Source: Halanaerobiales bacterium (GTDB lineage Bacteria > Bacillota > Halanaerobiia > Halanaerobiales > M55B127). From it: 5,274 nucleotides of DNA. Each line of letters opens with the position of its first letter. Position 1 is the stretch's first letter. Where the stretch lies: contig JAIPEV010000141.1 of assembly GCA_021736965.1 (NCBI GenBank), forward strand, positions 1-5,274, in the 5' to 3' direction. This document shows, piece by piece, positions 1 through 5,274 of this stretch. A program made the position numbers and the translations under genes. Under the pieces are notes generated by a model. The model worked only from the letters and a program-made list of their open reading frames with translations, was not told the origin of the DNA and did no database searches.

Positions 1-693
1 AGTAGTGGTAACTATATTTATTCAGAGGGTAGTAATCCTAGAACCGTCTCAAGTGCTGAAGCTGCCCAACTATGGGGGGATTATATGAGAGAAGTTGTAA
101 AAGATCGTGAAGTCACTTATTTTAGTAAACCTCAAGATATAGTAACCGCTTCAATCGATCCTTTTACTGGTAAACTTCCTAATAAATTTTCACCAACAGT
201 AGTACAGGAAAATTATAAAACAGAAAATATACCCAAAAAAGTAGAAAGTTTACATGGCCCAACTGAAACGGTAAAAATCGATAAAAAGACAGGTCTTCTT
301 GCAACCGAAAACTGTCCAACAGAAAATGTTGTCGAATATACCTTTATCGAAAACAGTGGTATAAGATTAGGACCAACCGAGATTAATTTCAGAGAAATAA
401 ACAAAGATAATAAAGATCCAGATGACCTGACAAAAGGAATATATATGGTTAATAAAGGAGAACCTGTCCAAAAAATTGACCCCGAATATGGTGTTCCAAA
501 ACAGAATTCGGATGGTGATTATCTCTATCAATTAAAACCCAATTCTTACTGTCAAGAACATCCAGTAAACAAAAGTAAGTCAACAGAACAAACTGACGTA
601 AAAGTAGAAGAAAAAAACGAAGAAGAAAAAAAAGAAGAATCATCTAAAGATATAATATTTGATATTTGGGAGTTTTTAAAAAGTGGTGATTAA
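1..693 (+). CDS. Class A penicillin-binding protein (PBP1A-like), C-terminal part, 5' truncated by window edge
   Basis: The frame is open from base 1 to TAA at 691-693, giving 230 residues with no start in view; the first ATG (85-87) is internal. The first 30 or so residues (SSGNYIYSEG, then AAQLWGDYM) resemble the end of a class A PBP transpeptidase domain, where a glycine-rich strand leads to a helix with a Trp and 'MREVV'. The active-site SxxK, SxN and KTG motifs would lie upstream and are not visible. In the family these are membrane-anchored enzymes that polymerise and cross-link peptidoglycan outside the cell. After the domain come three loose repeats built on I-D-x-x-T/Y-G (near visible residues 52, 93 and 159), two of them followed by a Cys (residues 105 and 184). 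Next is a low-complexity Lys/Glu stretch (about 190-215) and a short hydrophobic end, IIFDIWEFL. I am confident of class A PBP, less so of the exact paralogue. The gene converges on mutS2. Confidence 0.85.
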   Translation, partial: SSGNYIYSEGSNPRTVSSAEAAQLWGDYMREVVKDREVTYFSKPQDIVTASIDPFTGKLPNKFSPTVVQENYKTENIPKKVESLHGPTETVKIDKKTGLLATENCPTENVVEYTFIENSGIRLGPTEINFREINKDNKDPDDLTKGIYMVNKGEPVQKIDPEYGVPKQNSDGDYLYQLKPNSYCQEHPVNKSKSTEQTDVKVEEKNEEEKKEESSKDIIFDIWEFLKSGD

Positions 694-731
694 TAATAAT
701 CCCGGGATTTTACCCGGGATTTTATTATTAT
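691..731. terminator. Bidirectional intrinsic terminator between convergent PBP and mutS2 genes
   Basis: The arms at 698-706 and 713-721 form a 9-bp stem with a CCCGGG core and a 6-base loop ATTTTA. Allowing a two-base bulge (722-723), pairing can continue through the flanking TAATAAT and ATTATTA for seven more pairs. Reading rightward, the core stem is followed by TTTTATTATTAT; reading leftward, it is followed by ATTATTATTA, so either direction has a U-rich though interrupted tail. It fills most of the 49-base gap between the two convergent stop codons. It therefore most likely ends both the PBP and the cvpA-polX-mutS2 transcripts. Confidence 0.85.
701..724. repeat. Perfect tandem duplication of the 12-mer CCCGGGATTTTA inside the terminator
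   Basis: Bases 701-712 and 713-724 are identical copies of CCCGGGATTTTA. Because CCCGGG is its own reverse complement, two tandem copies automatically form a hairpin with the intervening ATTTTA as loop, while the second ATTTTA supplies the start of the U-rich tail. The terminator can thus be read either as an inverted repeat or as a two-unit direct repeat. Confidence 0.9.
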
Positions 732-742
732 CTAGATAGTAT

Positions 743-3109
743 TTATTTTAATTTTACAATACTAACCCCCATTCCACCTTCATTTTGATTACCAAAACGA
801 TAATCAGAAACTAGATCATTATCCTCTAAAATCTCTTTTACAGCTTTCTGCAAGGCACCTGTACCTTTACCATGGATTACTTCAACTGTACTATAACCGG
901 CAAGTCTAGCATCATCTAGATACTTTCTTAACTTAAGTTGTGCATCATCAAACCTCATACCCCTTAAATCAATCTTATTAGTTGTAGTATGGTCCTTCTT
1001 GATCTGGTATTTCTTTACTAACTGTTCTTGATGAATATCAGGCATCTCAATTGGAACTAAGTCCGACAGATCAGCCTCTATCTTCATTACACCAGCTTCT
1101 ATTATAGCCTTGTTGTCCATTATTTTTACAACCTGGCCTTTTTTACCTAATTTTTTAAGCCTTACTGTCATTCCAGTCTTAATTTTTTGATGATTTTTAT
1201 CACTTTCATCTTTTTTATTGATCTTTAAATCTTCTTTAAAGTCTTTAAAACTTTGATTAATTTCTGTAGCTTTCCGATCAAGATCAGGTCTTGATAACTT
1301 TGTATTTTCTTTTAACTTTTTAATCATATTTTTACTTTTCTTTTCAGCTTCTTTTATGATCTCTTTTGCTTTACTTTTAGCCTCTCTTATTATCTTACTT
1401 TCTTCTTCTTTTAACTCTTTTTGCTTGTTTTCTAACTCATTTTTCAGTTGATCATACTTATTATGATACCTTTGTGCTTCTTCTCTTAACCTAAGATATT
1501 TCTTTCTTTCATCATTAAGTTCAGTTATAATGTTTTCAACCTCTAACTCTTTTTGATCGATTAACTGACGGGCTGTATTAACAATATTGGCTGGTAAGCC
1601 TAATCTCAAAGCTATTTCAAAAGCATTAGAACCACCCGGAACCCCCATGATTAATTTATAAGTTGGTTTTAAGGACTCTAGATCAAACTCTACAGAGGCA
1701 TTTTCTACTCCAGGAAAGGAGTAAGCATAGCTTTTTAATTGACTATAATGAGTTGTTGCAATAGTGACTGCCTTCATTTTTTTTAATTTTTCTAAGATAG
1801 CAATTCCCAATGCAGCTCCTTCTCTTGGATCAGTCCCTGCTCCTAACTCATCAAGTAAGATTAAACTCTGATCATCAGCAGCTTCTAAAAACTCATTAAT
1901 ATTATTCATATGGGAAGAAAAGGTACTTAAGTTCTGTTCAATACTCTGTTCATCTCCAATATCTGCATAAACCTTATTAAATACACCAACTAGGCTTCCA
2001 TCTTTAGCTGGAATATGAAGGCCAGACTGAACCATTAAAACAAAAAGTCCAACTGTTTTTAAACTAACTGTTTTACCACCAGTATTAGGACCTGTAATAA
2101 CTAAGTTATTGAATCCGTCTCCTACTTCAATACTTATTGGAACCGGCTTTTCTTTTAATAAAGGATGTCTTCCCTCTTTAATCTTAATGATCCCTCGATC
2201 ATTAAGTGCAGGAGCAGTACCATTTACTTTGACACTGTAGACTGCTTTTGCAAAAATTTGATCTAAGATAGTTACTAACTTTAATGAACTTTCAATTTGA
2301 TCAGCAAAACTTGCTACTGTATAAGTTAACTGTTGTAATATCTTATAAATCTCCATTTCTTCTTCTTGTTTGACTTCTCTAAGTTCATTATTAAGTTTTA
2401 CGACCTCCATTGGTTCCATAAAAATAGTCATTCCACTTGCAGACTGATCATGTACTATTCCAGCAAAAGAGCTACGATATTCTTTTTTAACAGGTACTAC
2501 ATATCGATTTTCTCTTCTAGTTACTATTGCTTCCTGTAGCATATTTTGATATCTTTTATTTTTTGTAACACTATCTAATTTATCTCGAATTTGATTTTCT
2601 ATACTTTCTGACCTTGCTCTAAGTGACTTGAGTTTCGGACTTGCTTCATCTTTTATAACTCCAGTATAATCTATACACTTATTAATACTTTTTTCTAAAT
2701 CATAGAATTGATCAATTTTTTGGCCAGTTTCAAAAATTAAACTATACTCTCTTTGGATTAACCTTTGATCAGTATTACTTACAATCTCTTCAAAAAACTT
2801 ATTTATATTACTAAAGGCATTTATCGTACTTTCGATCTCTATAAGTTCCTTAATTGATAATACAACTTCTTTTTTTGATTTCTTTAATCCATCTCGAATA
2901 TCCCTTATCCCCCCAAATGGAGGTTTATTATGATCTTTAAAAATTCTTTTAGCCTGTGAAACTTCTTTTAACCTCTCTTTTATATAGTCTAAATCTTTGA
3001 AAGGTTTTAAACCTTTAATTATTTCTTGCCCTAAAAAAGTGTCTGCATATTCTTTTACTTGATTCATAATCTTTTTTAATTCTAAAACTTTAAGACTGTG
3101 TTGGTTCAA
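743..3109 (-). CDS. mutS2: Endonuclease MutS2 / ribosome-collision ATPase, complete, TTG start
   Basis: The 788-residue protein matches the usual MutS2 length (about 780-790). An N-terminal MutS-like core and lever region (about 1-310) leads into an ABC-type ATPase: Walker A GPNTGGKT at 340-347, signature-like STFSSHM at 395-401, Walker B LILLDE ending at D420-E421, and the switch histidine in TTHY at 452-455. A charged coiled coil follows (about 518-640), then a small KOW-like beta domain (about 643-686) and a C-terminal Smr domain (about 712-788) with DLRG at 714-717 and HGKGTGAL at 746-753. It lacks the mismatch-recognition domain of true MutS. Known roles in the family are suppression of homologous recombination and, in Bacillus, binding and splitting collided ribosomes; which dominates here cannot be read from sequence. 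The TTG start is chosen because GAGGTG lies 7 bases upstream and because 'LKVLELKKI' right after it is the conserved family N-terminus. It starts one base after the polX stop. Confidence 0.96.
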   Translation of the reverse strand: MNQHSLKVLELKKIMNQVKEYADTFLGQEIIKGLKPFKDLDYIKERLKEVSQAKRIFKDHNKPPFGGIRDIRDGLKKSKKEVVLSIKELIEIESTINAFSNINKFFEEIVSNTDQRLIQREYSLIFETGQKIDQFYDLEKSINKCIDYTGVIKDEASPKLKSLRARSESIENQIRDKLDSVTKNKRYQNMLQEAIVTRRENRYVVPVKKEYRSSFAGIVHDQSASGMTIFMEPMEVVKLNNELREVKQEEEMEIYKILQQLTYTVASFADQIESSLKLVTILDQIFAKAVYSVKVNGTAPALNDRGIIKIKEGRHPLLKEKPVPISIEVGDGFNNLVITGPNTGGKTVSLKTVGLFVLMVQSGLHIPAKDGSLVGVFNKVYADIGDEQSIEQNLSTFSSHMNNINEFLEAADDQSLILLDELGAGTDPREGAALGIAILEKLKKMKAVTIATTHYSQLKSYAYSFPGVENASVEFDLESLKPTYKLIMGVPGGSNAFEIALRLGLPANIVNTARQLIDQKELEVENIITELNDERKKYLRLREEAQRYHNKYDQLKNELENKQKELKEEESKIIREAKSKAKEIIKEAEKKSKNMIKKLKENTKLSRPDLDRKATEINQSFKDFKEDLKINKKDESDKNHQKIKTGMTVRLKKLGKKGQVVKIMDNKAIIEAGVMKIEADLSDLVPIEMPDIHQEQLVKKYQIKKDHTTTNKIDLRGMRFDDAQLKLRKYLDDARLAGYSTVEVIHGKGTGALQKAVKEILEDNDLVSDYRFGNQNEGGMGVSIVKLK

Positions 3110-3110
3110 C

Positions 3111-4841
3111 TTATTTCACCTCAAATAGTTCTTTTATCTGCTTAACTGTATAGGTATTTACTATATCTTTACTTTCAGCCCAGGCTCTTTTTGCAATCGA
3201 TACACCATACTTCATATAATCATACTGATCACTATGATGAGAGTCAGTATTAATTATAAGTTTCTGATTATTTTTTATTACTTCTCTAGCCATCTGATCA
3301 TCTAGATCAAAACGAGATGGTGAGCAGTTTATCTCTAAGATCACATTGTTTTGACTAATTGCTTTTAAAATCTTTTCAAAGTCAATTTGATAAGCAGGTC
3401 TTTGGCCTAACATTCTACCGGTGGGATGTCCTATAATATCAATATATGGATTATTAATAGCCTTAACTAATCTTTTAGTCATTTCTTCTTTTTTTTGATT
3501 GAAGTTACTATGAACAGAACCAATAACAAGATCAAACTTCTTTAAAATATCATCTTCATAGTCCAGACTACCATCTTTGTTTATGTCTACTTCTATTCCT
3601 TTTAAGATTAAAAACTCAGGATATTTTTCTCTTAAACTGTCAATCTCTTTCCACTGTTTTTTTAAATCATCTTCAGATAGACCATTTGCTATTTTAAGTG
3701 ATTTGGAGTGATCAGTAATAGCAAGAAACTTATAGCCTCTTTTTTGAGCTGTGTTAATCATCTCTTTAATTGACATATTTCCATCACTGTAATTAGAATG
3801 AACATGAAAATCCCCATTTATTTGATCATACTTTATTAAATCGGGTAGTTTATCTTTTTTAGCTGCCTCAATCTCTCCACTGTCTTCTCTTAGTTCAGGT
3901 TCGATATACTTTAATCCTAAAAGTTCATAAATCTCTTTTTCAGAAACAATCTCTACTCTTTTGTCTGCTTTGAAAACTCCATATTCATTTAATTTAAACC
4001 CCTTACTTTTTGCAATCTGTCTGATCTTTACATTATGATATTTAGATCCTGTAAAGTACTGTAATGCAGCTGGAAACTCTTTTTGATTTACAACTCTAAA
4101 ATCTATCTGTAAACCATCGATCGTCCTTGCCGATATTTTGGTATCTCCCTCAAGAAGGATACTCTCAATAATTTTTGTGTTTTTTATCTCTTTTAAAAGA
4201 TTGTGTTCTGTTTTATCTTCAACTGAGATTAAGATATCTAAATCACCTATTTTAAGTTTTTTTCTTCTTATACTACCTGCAGTCTTTATATCTAAAAATT
4301 GTTTTGAACTACTTTTTAATTCTTCTATTATCTGTTCTGAACTATCCAAAGCTATATTAAGGTTAATATAACTTACATACTCTTCATAATCTGTAAGAGA
4401 TTTTAATAAATTCTTTTCAGTTTTAGTTCCCATCCCTTTAATTTCTCTTACTTGTTGTTCTTTTAAAGCTTTTTTTAAATCCTTAATGTTTTTAATATTT
4501 AATTTTTTTAAGAACTTCCCGGCTGTCTTAGGACCTAAACCAGGAACTTCTAAAAGCTCTAAAAAGTTAGGAGGTAGCTCTTTTTTTAACTCTTGTAAGT
4601 CTTTAAAGTATCCTTTATTAAATATCTCTTTTATTGTTGAACCTATTCCTTCTCCAATACCTTTTATTTCTTTTAGGCGATCTTCTTTTATAAGTTTTTG
4701 TAAATCAATACTACTGTCAGAAAGTATTCTAAAGGCATTATCATAGGCTCTTATTCTATACTTATTTTTATCTAATATTTTCATAATATCACTATATTCA
4801 GCAAACATTTTAGCAATTTCTTTATTACTAAACTGTTCCAT
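3111..4841 (-). CDS. polX: DNA polymerase X with PHP 3'-5' exonuclease domain, complete
   Basis: A 576-residue family X DNA polymerase of the bacterial two-domain type; the B. subtilis enzyme is about 570. Numbering from the ATG at 4841: helix-hairpin-helix motifs lie at about 59-70 (IKGIGEGIGSTI), 99-107 (VPGLGPKTA) and 134-145. The palm has G189-S190 and the catalytic aspartates D200, D202 (GDLDIL) and D247 (LQIDF). The nucleotide-binding YFTGS is at 262-266, followed by HN at 269-270. The C-terminal PHP domain (about 340-576) keeps its probable metal ligands: H346, H348, D353, H378, E417, H444, H472, D533 and H535. Both activities are therefore predicted intact. Family members fill short gaps in base excision repair and trim 3' ends, using Mn2+. 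A GTG at 4850 could add three residues, but it lies within the Shine-Dalgarno sequence, so ATG is preferred. It is followed after one base by mutS2, the usual Firmicutes partner. Confidence 0.96.
   Translation of the reverse strand: MEQFSNKEIAKMFAEYSDIMKILDKNKYRIRAYDNAFRILSDSSIDLQKLIKEDRLKEIKGIGEGIGSTIKEIFNKGYFKDLQELKKELPPNFLELLEVPGLGPKTAGKFLKKLNIKNIKDLKKALKEQQVREIKGMGTKTEKNLLKSLTDYEEYVSYINLNIALDSSEQIIEELKSSSKQFLDIKTAGSIRRKKLKIGDLDILISVEDKTEHNLLKEIKNTKIIESILLEGDTKISARTIDGLQIDFRVVNQKEFPAALQYFTGSKYHNVKIRQIAKSKGFKLNEYGVFKADKRVEIVSEKEIYELLGLKYIEPELREDSGEIEAAKKDKLPDLIKYDQINGDFHVHSNYSDGNMSIKEMINTAQKRGYKFLAITDHSKSLKIANGLSEDDLKKQWKEIDSLREKYPEFLILKGIEVDINKDGSLDYEDDILKKFDLVIGSVHSNFNQKKEEMTKRLVKAINNPYIDIIGHPTGRMLGQRPAYQIDFEKILKAISQNNVILEINCSPSRFDLDDQMAREVIKNNQKLIINTDSHHSDQYDYMKYGVSIAKRAWAESKDIVNTYTVKQIKELFEVK
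3117..3122 (-). promoter_or_regulatory. Ribosome binding site of mutS2, inside the last codons of polX
   Basis: On the minus strand GAGGTG lies 7 bases before the TTG start at 3109. It is formed by the final Glu and Val codons of polX (GAG GTG AAA TAA). The close match to the anti-Shine-Dalgarno sequence compensates for the weak TTG start, and the one-base gap to the polX stop suggests translation of mutS2 by ribosomes finishing polX. Confidence 0.85.
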
Positions 4842-4846
4842 TTTTT

Positions 4847-4853
4847 CCACCTC
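4847..4853 (-). promoter_or_regulatory. Ribosome binding site of polX, which decides the start codon
   Basis: The minus strand reads GAGGTGG (4853 down to 4847), 5 bases before the ATG at 4841-4839. The alternative in-frame GTG start (4850-4848) is made of the SD bases themselves and has no separate SD in front of it, only the poly-U stretch. The ATG is therefore the likely start. Confidence 0.88.
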
Positions 4854-4856
4854 ACT

Positions 4857-4887
4857 AAAAAAAAATAGCCATAGTTAGTTATGGCCA
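4857..4887 (-). terminator. Intrinsic terminator or attenuator overlapping the cvpA stop codon
   Basis: On the minus strand GCCATA (4885-4880) and TATGGC (4873-4868) pair perfectly around a 6-base loop. A G-U and an A-T pair extend the stem to 8 bp (4887-4866), and nine uninterrupted Us follow (4865-4857). This is the canonical shape of a Rho-independent terminator, though the stem is only moderately stable (three G-C pairs). The cvpA TAA (4877-4875) lies in the loop, and the polX ribosome binding site begins four bases after the U-run. It probably reduces rather than abolishes readthrough into polX-mutS2, since I find no convincing promoter for polX between them. Confidence 0.75.
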
Positions 4888-5274
4888 AGTAATTTCTCCA
4901 AATTTTCTTTGATATAGGGTGTTAAATCTAAAAATTGATTAGCAAAAAATGACTGATCTAATGTATCTGTAAGAGACTGATAAGGTATTTCTGATAAAAT
5001 CAGTAAAAGAAAATATACTAATACTCCACCTTTAATTAAGCCAAAAAATGCTCCTCCAACCTGATTAACAGGTTTTATAAATGCATTATTAGTCATCTTT
5101 TCAAAAACATTACTCAAGATTTGAATTATTATATTGACCCCAATAAAGATAAGGGCAAAACTTATAAACTGCAAAAAAGTATCAGACACATTTAAGTATG
5201 GTCTTATAACATGTTGGAAATCTGCATACCTTGAAATTGCAAGATAAAGTGAAACCAAGATACCAACAATTGTA
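4875..5274 (-). CDS. CvpA family membrane protein, C-terminal part, start beyond the right edge
   Basis: The frame stays open to the last base of the window, giving 132 full residues plus one partial codon. The TTG at 5258 looks like an internal leucine, because the residues before it (TIVGI) continue the same hydrophobic helix. Visible segments are the end of a membrane helix (residues 1-14), a long second helix (about 33-57, FLQFISFALIF onward), then a conserved-looking NQVGGAFFGLIKG (70-82) leading into a third helix (about 83-96). The tail (about 97-132) is soluble and ends LLGHN. Small four-helix CvpA proteins have this plan, with the G-G-x-x-x-G-L-x-x-G turn before the last helix, and full members are about 160-180 residues, so some 30-50 residues are missing. 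CvpA was named for colicin V production in E. coli; its biochemical role is unsettled. Its position directly before polX and mutS2 matches B. subtilis yshB, where zapA precedes it. Confidence 0.85.
   Translation of the reverse strand, partial: TIVGILVSLYLAISRYADFQHVIRPYLNVSDTFLQFISFALIFIGVNIIIQILSNVFEKMTNNAFIKPVNQVGGAFFGLIKGGVLVYFLLLILSEIPYQSLTDTLDQSFFANQFLDLTPYIKENLEKLLGHN

Noticed and set aside
213..404. Minus-strand open frame of 63 codons opposite the PBP tail
   Set aside because: It is antisense to a well-supported coding frame, has no recognisable protein features, and mirrors the codon composition of the PBP gene.
449..643. Minus-strand open frame of 64 codons rich in Leu and Phe, resembling a membrane peptide
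   Set aside because: The Leu/Phe run is simply the reverse of the Lys/Glu-rich (AAA/GAA) tract of the PBP tail; I see no independent support for a gene.
1300..1560. Repetitive TTCTTTT-like plus-strand sequence suggesting a simple repeat or regulatory tract
   Set aside because: It is the complement of the Lys/Glu-rich coiled coil of MutS2, a normal part of the protein.
3065..3067. ATG at mutS2 codon 15 as an alternative start
   Set aside because: It would remove the conserved N-terminal 'LKVLELKKI' segment, and the best SD is correctly spaced for the TTG instead.
4138..4371. Plus-strand open frame of 77 codons inside polX
   Set aside because: It is a shadow of polX, overlapping the strongly conserved palm motifs, with a hydrophobic composition typical of the complement of Lys-rich genes.
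4486..4746. Plus-strand open frame of 86 codons inside polX
   Set aside because: It is a shadow opposite the helix-hairpin-helix region of polX; its Ser/Phe/Lys composition looks like antisense sequence.
5128..5133. TATAAT on the minus strand inside cvpA as a possible promoter for polX-mutS2
   Set aside because: No acceptable -35 element lies 16-18 bases upstream; TATAAT-like hexamers are expected by chance in such AT-rich DNA.
1..5274. Search for a novel defence, mobile or RNA system
   Set aside because: Coding sequence of four familiar housekeeping genes fills the window, and the only gaps (49 and 33 bases) are explained by terminators and a ribosome binding site.

Overview
The window comes from a low-GC Firmicute. 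The DNA is AT-rich, the ribosome binding sites are strong GAGGTG-type sequences, and the gene order cvpA - polX - mutS2 is the one known from Bacillus subtilis and many other Firmicutes. The lysine, glutamate and isoleucine-rich protein style would suit a halophilic anaerobe of the Halanaerobiales, but that finer placement is a guess. All features are chromosomal housekeeping genes. I see no mobile element, CRISPR array, RNA gene or defence system.

Layout. Positions 1-693 (+) hold the last 230 codons of a class A penicillin-binding protein; its catalytic part lies off the left edge. It ends in three consecutive in-frame TAA codons that run into a short hairpin (about 691-731). This hairpin is a compact bidirectional terminator between two convergent genes. 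The remaining genes all run on the minus strand, in transcription order from the right edge: the 3' part of a CvpA-family membrane protein gene (4875-5274, start off the right edge), polX (3111-4841) and mutS2 (743-3109).

Two start decisions matter. For polX the most upstream in-frame start, a GTG at 4848-4850, lies inside the Shine-Dalgarno sequence, so the ATG at 4839-4841 is the likely start. For mutS2 the start is a TTG at 3107-3109. It is supported by a GAGGTG seven bases upstream, a one-base gap to the polX stop, and the conserved N-terminus of the family.

How the genes fit together. PolX (gap-filling polymerase plus PHP 3'-5' exonuclease) and MutS2 (MutS-like ATPase with a C-terminal Smr domain) are complete, and every catalytic motif I looked for is intact. 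They appear translationally coupled. A terminator-like hairpin with nine Us overlaps the cvpA stop codon and ends just before the polX ribosome binding site, so expression probably drops or is regulated between cvpA and the polX-mutS2 pair.

No undescribed biological system is visible. The points worth a second look are regulatory or structural: the hairpin over the cvpA stop, the terminator made from a perfect 12-base tandem repeat, the repeated cysteine-containing motif in the PBP tail, and a high density of GATC/TGATCA sites.
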